Assembly: GCF_004359215.1 (NCBI RefSeq)
Contig: NC_090616.1
Location: 354,826 to 418,825 of the forward strand
Origin: Bremia lactucae
Lineage: Eukaryota > Oomycota > Peronosporomycetes > Peronosporales > Peronosporaceae
DNA: 64,000 nucleotides
Direction: 5' to 3'
A model generated the notes under the pieces. It was not told where the DNA came from. It did not search any database and worked only from the letters and a program-made list of their open reading frames with translations. Made by a program: the position numbers and the translations under genes. Positions 42,889 to 51,784 of the stretch are shown piece after piece (the first letter of the stretch is position 1; each line of letters begins with the position of its first letter).

Positions 42889-43371
42889 GCTGGCATCATT
42901 TGGAACAAGTCTCTGAAACGCAAATTAACGTTTACGACGCGCCACGAGATTCGGCTGAGCCCACGAGGTCGCGTACATGGCATCCAAATGCAAATGAAGT
43001 TGACATTTCTGCATTCCAAATGTCAGACGCCGAACGGAAGGCAGCAAAGATGGAAAGGGCGTTCCATGCCTCGACTTCGAAGCGTGTGCTTTCTTTTTCG
43101 AACCAGCATTTCAACGAAAATCGGGTTCTTGAAAAGGTTACATTTGGTACAGTGGTTTTGGCTGAGCGCAAAACGACGGGTGAAATTTTGGCCGCGAAAA
43201 TATTGGAGAAAAGGTCAATGTCGAATTACGAAAAGCTGCGCACGAAGACTAAAATGTGGATTTTGCGTGCATCATCCTTTTGTGGCACCGTTGCGGTTTT
43301 CGCTTCAAAGCCAAACTCGTGTGTTTTTAAGCTTGGACTTTTACTCTAGGACAATTTTTACACGCATATGA
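42889..43371 (+). pseudogene. Protein kinase N-lobe, truncated by an LTR element
   Basis: From the LTR edge the plus strand reads a linker and then a kinase N-lobe: a decayed glycine loop (VLEKVTFGTVVLAERKTTGE, second Gly replaced by Val), the beta-3 lysine in AAKILEKRSM, then after a one-base shift near 43265 HHPFVAPLRFSLQSQTRVFL with SLDFYS, and a TGA at 43369. The pattern is that of AGC-type kinases. The N-terminal part, whole C-lobe, HRD and DFG motifs are missing. Glycine loss, frameshift and truncation show a pseudogene. The retroelement abuts it at base 42888, so insertion may have broken it. Confidence 0.72.
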
Positions 43372-43682
43372 TTCGCTTTTTGAATAATACAGAGCACCGT
43401 GTGAAAATCTTGATTATTGTGAATGATATTGAGTGGTAGCATGCAAAAATAAATTACCGTCGCTGCCAACTTATTTTTTATGAACCAATCAGAAGCATTA
43501 TGTCTTGCGCGCTTCGCATATTTTTCACATGAGCGGAAAAATATCATTGTGCTCCTATATCCTACCTTTTGAATTGTAAGTAAGCGGGGTGGAAATAAGC
43601 AAATGGTGAGGTGGAAATAACATTTTCTCAAATTGCAAAAATAGCGATTTTTAACAAAAAACGATCTTCTTAATTTGAATGC
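43372..43682. other. Intergenic, nothing recognised
   Basis: AT-rich spacer between the kinase relic and the TIM21 stop; would contain the TIM21 3' end. No other signal seen. Confidence 0.6.
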
Positions 43683-44558
43683 CTAGTTACCGAGTAGCTG
43701 GCGCAAAGCGTCCTGTTCTTCTTTGGTCTCGGCAGCAAGAATTTGTCGGTTGTCGACAATCTTAAGTAGCTCGCCCGTCTTGGTCAGCTGTACGATCAAG
43801 TACACATACTCGTTCTTTTTCATGTTCTTATTCACCTCTGCAAATACATAGCCGTGGCCCGAGGGACCTTTAATGTTATACTTCACGCGAAGACGCGGAG
43901 TGCCATCTTTTGCTGTGAGATTCACGTGCTCAATGCGATTACGACGACCTTCACGATGGCCACCGTGATCGTGGCCATATCCATGAATTGGAAGACCAAG
44001 ACGCGACGTGACCTGTAATTATTACAATAGTAAAGTTGGTCGACAGCTCGCAGAACGTCATTTCGACCACTGCACTACGTACGTCCGTATTTGATGAGAG
44101 AAAGTCCAACGACTCGCTAAAAAGACCATTTGGGCTCATACGGCTGCAACGAATCTCAGAATTAATAACGAAATAGATATTGCCAATAATTCAACACCCA
44201 CGTACTTGGGCAGGAGCTCACGAGCAACAAAATAGACTCCTACAGCGCCCAAGCCGATGAGACCAAGCCAAAAGCCCCCAGTGGCCGTAGCTGTAACTTT
44301 TTCATAAGGCGTAAGCACAAGTGCATCTGCAGCTTTCTCGCCCTCCTTTGTAATCTGGAGCCACAGCAAAATGTCAATAGGTGCTAATAAATATCCAAAT
44401 AATGTTTAATTCACCTTCTCGGGATTTAGACGAAAGCGCGTGGATGTGAAGCTTCGCGTGCTAAAAGCTTGGCGAGTATGTAGCATCTGAACTGCACGCA
44501 CACGCTGCTGTTGCGCGCATTTGTGTGCGAAAGCGGTGACAGTCAATTTACGCAACAT
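43683..44558 (-). CDS. TIM21: Mitochondrial import inner membrane translocase subunit Tim21
   Basis: Four exons on the minus strand: 44558-44415, 44354-44206, 44143-44083, 44012-43683; introns of 60, 62 and 70 nt with GTGAAT, GTACGT and GTACGT donors. The joined frame gives 227 residues without stops. Residues 1-48 form a mitochondrial presequence (Arg/Lys-rich, MLRKLTVTAFAHKC start, nearly no acids). One membrane segment follows (about 73-96, GGFWLGLIGLGAVGVYFVAR). The C-terminal domain for the intermembrane space shows RLGLPIHGYG, GHREGRRNRIEHVNLTAKDG, RLRVKYNIKGPSGHGYVFAE and YVYLIVQLTKTGE, the Tim21 pattern. Tim21 links the outer TOM and inner TIM23 complexes. Exon edges were inferred by frame and splice consensus. 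Confidence 0.9.
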
Positions 44559-44677
44559 ACTGATTGAGGATCGTTTCTATGGTTTCTGATCGACGCAACT
44601 TTTGATTAAAATAAATAGCCGAAATTAAATATATTATTTGAATATATTACAGCTAAAAAACATGTGAAAAAGCTACG

Positions 44678-46396
44678 CTACTTGCAGCCGGTGCCGCCAG
44701 CAAGAACAAGGCAGGCAGTTTTGGGGAAGATCGCCAGAAGATTCGTCGTGACGGACCAAATGAGAGCAAAACTGAAAATAAGAATCGTGGCAACTCCACC
44801 CCAGAACCACGGTCGCGAATGGCGCTTTAGTGCTTGAGTCTCGCGCTTTTGACGTGGAAGCAATGGCAGCCACGCCAGCGAAAGTAATTTCATTGTATAT
44901 GCAATCAAATACGTCCATGTAACATGCCAGCGCACGTGCTTGGAGTCTCGAATGATGTCGGCCACGCCTACGTCAAAGTACGCATTTACATTCTTCGAAA
45001 TACACGAAGCGAAAGGACTCGATAAGTTGCTCACTGTCGTCATAAGACCGTAGACAGCAGCTTCGTTCCCGGGTTCGGCTAGCTCAACCACAACAAATGT
45101 CGATACAAGAAAATTTATGGCTTGAGGTAGCTCCTCGAGAATTGGCGTGCCTAACCAAAACCACTGGCTCCGTACGACACCCCAGATTGTCAGCATTCCT
45201 ACAATCGCGTCAAGGACAATCACCGACACCGTTGTCGAGGAAATGACGCGACGCCAATCCCAGCTTAAGCCAATGCACTTGGTCACATACAGCGCCGCAC
45301 TGAAAACAGCAAGGCCAAGTACCGAGAACAAGCTTTCATTTAGCGGTTGGACACCAGCCCAGTACCGCTGAATGGGATCGCCTGCCGTGACAGTGAACCC
45401 ATCAAAGATGCCGCTAAAGAACCGATAGGCTAAAATTTGAACCATGGCCGAATTTTGCACCAAAATCCATAACTTTTTCATGTACTCACTAAATCGCGGT
45501 GAATAATCACCTAAAGCCGGTTCTTGAATTAGCCAATATGCTGCAGGAATGGCTAACAGACTAAGAAGTGAAAATATTAGCATTAATTGGCTCATTGAAA
45601 GTGACCACGTGAACGAGCCTCCATAGTCATCGCTATTTAAACCAAAACCAACGACCAAGGCTGCTACGATCATGAAAATGCTGCGCACAAGGTAGACAGT
45701 AGATTGGATATTACCGCGTATGTTTTCAGGCTCACGCTGCGCAAATTCCACGACTAGTCCGTCGGATGCCACGTCGGCGATCATATATCCCAAAGTTGCT
45801 AGCATCATTAAAACTATATACAGGGAACCCGAGTTAGGTGCGTCGAAGTTGACTCGACCTTGCAGCTCTGCTGCAGATAGTTTTGAAAGATCTTTGCCTC
45901 GTAGAGACGAGTCGGTGTAATAAGGAGGCTCTTGCTCTACAACGATAAGAACTAGCAGCATACTCGAGCAGAATAGCCATCCAAGGATCATGTATGCTCG
46001 ACGTCGAGAGCGAAATATGGGGAAACAGTCGGTCACGATGCCAATAATAACTTTGAATGACCACGGCATTGAGAGTAGTACACGCGCCGAGAGCGTCTGA
46101 TAGCCGTTTAAGTGCAAGTAGTTATTCAAAAATGGATACACTGTGCGCGGCAGCCCGCCGTATAATAATCCAACAGCTGCATACTGCACAAGCAGCCCAA
46201 TGTGGCGCCAATGGTATAAGTTCGGAACATCCCCCAGCCGGAGTGGTTGTCCTTCACCATCGTTGTCCATTTTTTGCATGTGATGCCCACCAACATCTTT
46301 GTCCTCGCCCTCATGGCTCGAGAATGAAATATTTACGTACGATAGCCGCTCAACGCGCAGAAGTTCTCGTGCAGTGTCCGCACCACTAAAATCCAT
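44678..46396 (-). CDS. Folate-biopterin transporter family protein (BT1/FBT)
   Basis: Single exon, 572 residues, a polytopic membrane carrier with about a dozen hydrophobic segments from residue 70 onward. Family marks are the first segment LLVQYAAVGLLYGGLPRTVY, the SMPWSFKVIIGIVTDCFPIF block followed by the basic loop RSRRRAY, and YMIADVASDGLVVEFAQREP, all typical of the BT1/FBT family (major facilitator relatives), which is strongly expanded in oomycetes. Substrate is folate or pterin by family, not proven for this member. The N-terminal 65 residues are hydrophilic and cytosolic. It lies 119 bases upstream of TIM21 on the same strand and shares a 205-bp divergent upstream region with the BAP29/31-like gene. 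Confidence 0.9.
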   Translation of the reverse strand: MDFSGADTARELLRVERLSYVNISFSSHEGEDKDVGGHHMQKMDNDGEGQPLRLGDVPNLYHWRHIGLLVQYAAVGLLYGGLPRTVYPFLNNYLHLNGYQTLSARVLLSMPWSFKVIIGIVTDCFPIFRSRRRAYMILGWLFCSSMLLVLIVVEQEPPYYTDSSLRGKDLSKLSAAELQGRVNFDAPNSGSLYIVLMMLATLGYMIADVASDGLVVEFAQREPENIRGNIQSTVYLVRSIFMIVAALVVGFGLNSDDYGGSFTWSLSMSQLMLIFSLLSLLAIPAAYWLIQEPALGDYSPRFSEYMKKLWILVQNSAMVQILAYRFFSGIFDGFTVTAGDPIQRYWAGVQPLNESLFSVLGLAVFSAALYVTKCIGLSWDWRRVISSTTVSVIVLDAIVGMLTIWGVVRSQWFWLGTPILEELPQAINFLVSTFVVVELAEPGNEAAVYGLMTTVSNLSSPFASCISKNVNAYFDVGVADIIRDSKHVRWHVTWTYLIAYTMKLLSLAWLPLLPRQKRETQALKRHSRPWFWGGVATILIFSFALIWSVTTNLLAIFPKTACLVLAGGTGCK

Positions 46397-46601
46397 AGCG
46401 AATTCGTTTTGTGCGCCTCTTGGCTACAGCGAAAGTGCATTACGGGTGAAGAGCTCGCCGACAGTCTTGTCCCATACTTATTTATACCAACCGTCAAAAT
46501 TTCGTTGCCATTTTTGGCACATGATTTTTTGTGCTTTTGCATTATTTTTTCATGAACTCACTTTCAGAAAATCTTTCTACCCAGGAGTGCTAGCTTTGGT
46601 C
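46397..46601. promoter_or_regulatory. Shared divergent promoter region (FBT / BAP29/31-like)
   Basis: Only 205 bases separate the two start codons, so both promoters must lie here. The stretch around 46466-46545 is T-rich on the plus strand; no clear TATA or oomycete initiator element can be asserted. Confidence 0.55.
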
Positions 46602-47149
46602 ATGGCGTCCATGTGGTCGTCTTTCACTTATGTTCTGTTGCCGCCTGCGGTGGTCCTGTAAGTACTACTCGCTCTTCAACTCCACACATTGACGCTAAGA
46701 TACAAACATATGGGTTAATGACAGCCTGCTTCTGATGACCATTCCTTTTCCGGGGCGCATGCTCAATCGTGGCATTGTTCAGCTTGGCGACTTAGTCTTC
46801 AACATCCGCATCGGAACGCTCAGTATTTTTTCCGTCATCACATTCGTGTCCTTTGTTGTGCTCCTTGCGCAGACTTATGACTTGCAAAAGCGCTATTCGG
46901 CGTCATCTGACCCACACATCGATCTGCACTATTCAGCGGATCTACAAAAGAAGGCGTCGCGCTGGCGGTGTGAGCGTAATTGGTGGATCAGCGCGCTAAC
47001 CTTTACTATCTACTGGTGAGTTTCTTTAATAGAGAAGTGCGGTATGCCAATTTGAATAATGCCGATAAAAATGATAATAATGTAGGATGCTGCTTCGATT
47101 TCACGCTATGAAGAAGAAGCTGCTCAAGGCACAGCGTCACGAAGACTAA
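46602..47149 (+). CDS. Short BAP29/BAP31-like ER membrane protein
   Basis: Three exons: 46602-46657, 46725-47015, 47086-47149, with introns of 67 and 70 nt and GTAAGT and GTGAGT donors. The joined frame gives 136 residues. Three hydrophobic segments are visible: residues about 8-24 (YVLLPPAVVLLLLM), about 42-67 (VFNIRIGTLSIFSVITFVSF), and a last one around ERNWWISALTFTIYWMLLRF. The RNWWISALTF block and the three-span layout resemble the N-terminal membrane domain of BAP29/31, ER proteins that escort membrane cargo. The long cytosolic coiled coil of BAP31 is absent; the chain ends soon after a Lys-rich patch (MKKKLLKAQRHED). Family placement is moderately sure. Confidence 0.8.
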
Positions 47150-47346
47150 AGCTGAAGTAATCTTTCGCAGAGAAAACAAGGTGCAGAAAGAATTACATAT
47201 GCCATTAGTTTGAGGTACTTAGACTAGTAAAATGCCTTGAAATTTAATCTAGCACGAAAAGCTAATTAATCCCGTTTAATTGCTTTCAGGATCAGCAAAG
47301 TGGTAAATTGAACCTTTCTGGTCTGAATACTTTTAAACTTTATAAA

Positions 47347-48837
47347 TCAAACCGCAAATCCGTTTTGGCGGATGACTTCGCCGAACCAGATCGCCGACTT
47401 TTTAGGCGTACGCTCCATGGTTTGATAATCAACCCAATGTAACCCGAACCGTTTGGCGTAACCCTCGGCCCACTCGTAATTGTCAAGAAACGACCAAGCA
47501 AAGTATCCACGAACATCAGCTCCTTCTGCTATCGCATTGTGCAGACCAGTCAAGTATTCCTTGTAAAATTCCACACGAAAGTCGTCGTTTTGAGCTTCCT
47601 CTTTCGTACGATCAGGCCACGCGCAGCCATTTTCCGTCACCAAGATGCCGTTGGGCACCGCATAGCGATTCTGAATCCAGACCAGCAGTTTCTGGAAACC
47701 CCAGCCGGCTACGTTCCAACCCATGTCTGTGCGCTTCCACGAATCGTCCGACGTTAGCTTCGTACCTTCATCAAGTCCAAAACCACCTGACGCATCGTTC
47801 GGTGGCGGGATCTTGGCTTCATACTCTGGCGATGGTTCGGCATAGTTCGTTCCGTAGTGATTAAGACCAAAGAAATCCGAGCTGCCTTTCAACAACTTCG
47901 TTTCATCTTCCGTAAATTTGGGCAAACGCAGTCCACAACGGTCTTTCATGACCTGAGGGTAGTCGCCCTTGTAGACTGGATCAGCAAACCAGCCGAGGCA
48001 AAAGAGCAGCGATCGCTCTGCCGCGTCTTCGTTCTTAACTTTCTGTACCGGATCATCCGTCGGTGCCGGTTCGCGCCAGTCACAGTTTAAAGTGATGCCA
48101 ATTCGACCCTTTTGCACTGCTTTAAACTCATTCCGGTACACTTCGACAGCGCGCGCATGAGCCAGTAGCAAATTGTGACCAGATACATATGCTTCGGTCT
48201 GCGGCTTGCACTTGCGTCCGGGTGCGTGAATACCATTGCCGTAGCCAAGAAAAGCGGCGCACCACGGCTCATTTAAGGTCAGCCAATCTTTAACACGGTC
48301 GCCAAATCGCCCAAAGCAAACGCGTGCGTACTGCGCAAACGCGTCCTGAATGAATTTGCCACCAAGCCAGCCGTCATACTCGATTTGGAGAGCCAAGGGC
48401 AAATCCCAGTGGTACAGCGTCACGAGAGGTGTAATGTCGTTAGCCAGGAGCTCGTCAATCAGCTTGTTGTAAAAGTCGACGCCCTCTTCGTTAACCTTGC
48501 CAATCCCAGCAGGAATAATGCGCGGCCACGCAATTGAAAGACGGTATGCTTTCAAACCCATCTTCTTCATGAGCTGAATATCTTCCTTGTAGCGATGGTA
48601 GTGGTCGATTGCTTTCTCACCCGTGTCTCCGTTCACGATCTTACCAGGGGTACGCGAGAAGGCGTCCCAAATGCAGTCACCTCGACCACCTTCATTTACA
48701 GCACCTTCCACTTGGTATGAGGCCGTTGCTGTTCCCCACATGAAATTTTCTGGAAATTGTAGCTCCTTCGACATGGCGATGTTGTTTGGTGAATAATTTG
48801 TCTCCGGACGCGCGTCAAGCGAATAAGAAATGAGCAT
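47347..48837 (-). CDS. Glycoside hydrolase family 1 beta-glucosidase
   Basis: Single exon. From the first ATG the protein has 496 residues; the Met at residue 22 (48774) is the likelier start because homology begins just after it (LQFPENFMWGTATASYQVEG). All GH1 marks are present: the N-terminal signature FMWGTATASYQVEG, LYHWDLPLALQ, the acid/base Glu190 in TLNEP, and the nucleophile Glu402 in LVTENG, then YFAWSFLDNYEWAEGYAKRF. Enzymes of this family hydrolyse beta-linked glucosides with retention. No convincing signal peptide is seen from the second Met, so the enzyme is probably cytosolic; from the first Met a weak hydrophobic start exists but is not a clear signal. It converges with the BAP29/31-like gene. 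Confidence 0.93.
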   Translation of the reverse strand: MLISYSLDARPETNYSPNNIAMSKELQFPENFMWGTATASYQVEGAVNEGGRGDCIWDAFSRTPGKIVNGDTGEKAIDHYHRYKEDIQLMKKMGLKAYRLSIAWPRIIPAGIGKVNEEGVDFYNKLIDELLANDITPLVTLYHWDLPLALQIEYDGWLGGKFIQDAFAQYARVCFGRFGDRVKDWLTLNEPWCAAFLGYGNGIHAPGRKCKPQTEAYVSGHNLLLAHARAVEVYRNEFKAVQKGRIGITLNCDWREPAPTDDPVQKVKNEDAAERSLLFCLGWFADPVYKGDYPQVMKDRCGLRLPKFTEDETKLLKGSSDFFGLNHYGTNYAEPSPEYEAKIPPPNDASGGFGLDEGTKLTSDDSWKRTDMGWNVAGWGFQKLLVWIQNRYAVPNGILVTENGCAWPDRTKEEAQNDDFRVEFYKEYLTGLHNAIAEGADVRGYFAWSFLDNYEWAEGYAKRFGLHWVDYQTMERTPKKSAIWFGEVIRQNGFAV

Positions 48838-48936
48838 ATACGAAGCTGATTCTCTTCCTGTTAGACAAAAAAAATATCGGTTTGAACAAGGAGTGTGATA
48901 ATATGAGACACAATAGTTTTTCTATGAAATCGACGA

Positions 48937-49236
48937 TCATGTTTTTTCATATCTGATTCGACAATGGCCTACCGCTACTTCATTTGGTACAGCTGTGCAC
49001 GTTTTAAAAATTAAAAAAAAAGAGCAAGAGGCAAATGCCAAATATCTGGTCATGCCAACAATGAGCATCTGCATGGAGGACGGCTGCTTCGAATCGTCGA
49101 CGGCGGCCAGATTTCGAATTAGATGGCCAGCCATGTTATCGAATTCAATTGGCCTTGCCTGCGGCACCTTAAAGTTGAGACGAGCGAGTCGCTTTAAAAT
49201 GTCATCAGAAAGAAGATACAATGGCTTCAAATTCAA
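48937..49236 (-). CDS. Hypothetical ORF, doubtful
   Basis: A minus-strand frame (LSDDILKRLARLNFKVPQAR, PIEFDNMAGHLIRNLAAVDD, then a hydrophobic end) lies between the C3HC protein gene stop (49402) and the GH1 start. The N-terminal part has protein-like composition, but there is no ATG start at the frame opening and no domain is recognised. It could be an exon of an unrecognised gene, a relic, or noncoding. Confidence 0.25.
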   Translation of the reverse strand: MNLKPLYLLSDDILKRLARLNFKVPQARPIEFDNMAGHLIRNLAAVDDSKQPSSMQMLIVGMTRYLAFASCSFFLIFKTCTAVPNEVAVGHCRIRYEKT

Positions 49237-49401
49237 ATCTAAAAATTTCTATAGACACTATTGTTGTCGTGTGGATTATCTCAAATTTAGATTATTGACA
49301 TTTCGCGTCAACCGAAAGACGACCTTTTTCGATAAAGTATCGGATTGTCTAAAATGTATGCGGAGCAGTAAATTGCTTCCGACTTTTGCATTCATCAAGC
49401 T

Positions 49402-50732
49402 TCAAAGGCTCAGTACAGCCCGCACAGTTTCAAGCGAAACAACTGGATCGGACGCCTTCACTTTTTCGGGAGCAGCTGCTAAGGCGCAACCTTCTAACTG
49501 ACCTAAGAACACAAGGCTCTTCAAAAAGTAACAGTCACTTGGGCGTTCGCCTTCTTTCATGGTCAGCAAGAAATCTTACCTGAGCATATTGCTTCCAGCC
49601 CGGCAATTTGACAAACATATTTAGCTTGGAACCAGCATTAACATCACCAATTGTTGATTTTCGTTCGGTGATCCAGGGACAAAAGTATCGATGCTGCGAA
49701 AGCAGGTCGACAGCCGGCGCTATCTCAGTCTTAAAGCGCTTTGCCTTATACTCATTCGTTTCTGCGTCAACCTCATTGCTTCCAGGTACCCGAAATGCTT
49801 GCCACTGCCGATTACAGGAGCCACATGATAAAATGCCAACGTCTTTCTCATCTTTACCGTGAAACTGCCACCCACTTCCAAATAAAAATGCGGCAGTCAC
49901 GAGCACATCAGGGCTTACACAAGTATCGTCTGGACTTAAAACACTTGCCGATAACCTCACTGCGAATGTCTTAGTATCCATAGCACTCATAGTGTCGTCA
50001 CTTTTAGACGCTTCCCATAAAATCTTCGTCGCTACTGCCTCTGCAACTTTTAAATCTTCCATTCCCTTTAACAGCTTAGCATTCTTGTGCATCTGCGCCA
50101 CTACATCTTTTAATTGGCATATAAATAACTCGTACACTTGGAACTTGGACGCAATAGGCAGCTACTGAAAATATGAGTCTTAAATGAATCTGAAGTGAGA
50201 GCTTATTGTCCTCACCATCGCAAAAGCTTCCGGCGACGGGTTCTCTCGCCACGGACAAAGTTGCGTGTGGCCGGTAGTTAGTTGCTTAGCGAATATTCTT
50301 GACACGTTCATTACGCCTTCTTCGCTAAGCTTGTTGTCAATCTTAAAGCACAAAAATCGTTTGCAGCTGCAAATAGCAGAGTCAGGCACAATAGTCTCCA
50401 CTCGGCATAATTATTCTTCCCTCTCACCAATTGCATTGTAGCTTGTCAAGTCCCACATTGCTAAATCCATAACGAGCACATTCGAGCGGGTTAATCAAGT
50501 CCGGCTTGGCAAACCACGAGGCGATGGAGAAGCTACTGACTCGCGCCATAAAGTCTGCGTGGTCCCAGGGGCGGCTAACGGATTTAAAGGACTTGGACTC
50601 AGAATTTTTAAACCGCTTGAAATCTGATAACCCCGATATATCCCCTGTGAACGCGAACACTAACGGATTCTCTCTCACACGCGCGTCTATCGGTGCCGTG
50701 GCGTCGTACCAGGAAGAAAGCAGGGCATCCAT
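49402..50732 (-). CDS. C3HC zinc-finger protein, NIPA/ZC3HC1-Rsm1-like
   Basis: Four exons on the minus strand: 50732-50428, 50366-50216, 50161-49580, 49497-49402; introns of 61, 54 and 82 nt. The joined frame gives 377 residues. The C3HC domain (about 60-155) is clear: [48 protein letters not shown], then across the first splice CNCC, and later [19 protein letters not shown]. The Cys, Cys, His and Cys ligands are all present. A second part (about 280-350) carries SCGSCNRQW and YFCPWI, the Rsm1-like half. Relatives are nuclear: ZC3HC1 at the nuclear basket, Rsm1 in mRNA export. Divergent from the PABPN1-like gene with about 117 bases between starts. Confidence 0.88.
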
Positions 50733-50849
50733 TTCAAGTCTCCGATTACATTAATTTTACGTAACTATTCTCAAAATGCTATTCGATTCGAGAGGTTCTT
50801 CATGAGCTGTTACCTCCAAAGGCACATACAAACTGCAAGACAATCGACC
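50733..50849. promoter_or_regulatory. Short divergent promoter region (C3HC / PABPN1-like)
   Basis: About 117 bases separate the minus-strand start at 50732 from the preferred plus-strand start at 50850. An upstream in-frame ATG at 50802 lies inside it. Both nuclear RNA-related genes may be co-regulated; this is inferred from spacing only. Confidence 0.5.
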
Positions 50850-51521
50850 ATGTCGGACGAAGCGGTGGACATGAGTAAGCTAGAAGCAGAGGCCGCGAGT
50901 CTAACGGATGGGACGAATCCATCAAACTTCGATGGAGAGATGTTGTCTGCCCCCGAGGAGTCTGCTGAGAACGTGGATGCAGAGATTGAGGACATGAAGC
51001 GCCGCGTGAAGGAGATGGAGGAGGAGGCAGCGAAACTCAGCGAGATGCAGTCGGAGGTAGAATCTCAAATGGGCAAGAACACCGCCTCGAGTCTAAACGA
51101 AATGAATGGTAATGGTGGAGCATCCAACTCTCAGCCTGCCCAACTGGACGACACGTCTGTGTACATTGGCCAAGTGGACTACGGCAGCACTCCCGAGGAG
51201 CTTCAGGCGCTCTTTCAGTCTTGCGGAACGATTAATCGCGTAACGATTCTATGTGACAAGTTTACGGGCCAGCCGAAAGGCTACGCCTATATCGAATTTG
51301 CTTCGCATGACGCCGTGGAGAGTGCGCTGTTGCTAAATGACACGATGTTCCGAGGTCGGCAGCTTAAGGTGACTCCGAAGCGATTAAACGTGCGCGGATT
51401 TAATATGTCACGAGGTGGACGAGGAGGTCGCGGTCGAGGACGTGGTCGTGGCCGAGGACGTGGACCTCCCCGAGGAGGATTTCGTGGTGGCCGAGGTCGC
51501 GGCTTTCATCCCTACTTCTAG
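50850..51521 (+). CDS. PABPN1: Nuclear poly(A)-binding protein 2 homologue
   Basis: Single exon; 223 residues from the ATG at 50850, preferred over the in-frame ATG at 50802 because the acidic N terminus ([18 protein letters not shown]) starts there. Numbered from 50802: acidic region to about 60, coiled coil about 60-90 ([20 protein letters not shown]), one RRM about 119-194 with RNP2 VYIGQV and RNP1 KGYAYIEF, and an Arg-Gly-rich tail from about 203 to the end ([10 protein letters not shown] type). Acidic part, coiled coil, RRM and RG tail in this order are the PABPN1/Pab2 architecture. The family binds poly(A) in the nucleus, stimulates poly(A) polymerase and sets tail length. It converges with the DMAP1-like gene. 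Confidence 0.93.
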   Translation: MSDEAVDMSKLEAEAASLTDGTNPSNFDGEMLSAPEESAENVDAEIEDMKRRVKEMEEEAAKLSEMQSEVESQMGKNTASSLNEMNGNGGASNSQPAQLDDTSVYIGQVDYGSTPEELQALFQSCGTINRVTILCDKFTGQPKGYAYIEFASHDAVESALLLNDTMFRGRQLKVTPKRLNVRGFNMSRGGRGGRGRGRGRGRGRGPPRGGFRGGRGRGFHPYF

Positions 51522-51784
51522 ATTGGTCTCGCGATTATCACACGACTTTTTTCTACTTGATTAAGGGTGAAGTTGCTTCATAGCGGTACGTAGTGGACAC
51601 TGAAAAAAGTATGAAAATGGCAGAAAAAAAGAAAAGAAAATAGGAAAAAAGAAAAACGAAAAAAAAAAAGAGGTCTTCTGCCACAAAAAAAAATGTAAAA
51701 TGACCCCAGTAAAGTAGATTACTAAGTGTTGGAGACAAGAGGGTTGGTTTATCGTCAGGGTTGCTAAAAAATGACATTAACGAA
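51522..51784. terminator. Convergent 3' region with A-rich low complexity
   Basis: Between the stops of the PABPN1-like (plus) and DMAP1-like (minus) genes. Contains an A/G-rich low-complexity run at about 51602-51695. Both transcripts must end here; no specific poly(A) signal can be assigned with confidence. Confidence 0.4.

Noticed and set aside
47857..48090. Plus-strand frames inside the GH1 gene
   Set aside because: Shadow frames of a strong single-exon gene on the other strand.
48995..49501. 168-codon plus-strand ORF
   Set aside because: It runs antisense across the last exon of the C3HC gene and has no domain; composition looks like a shadow frame.
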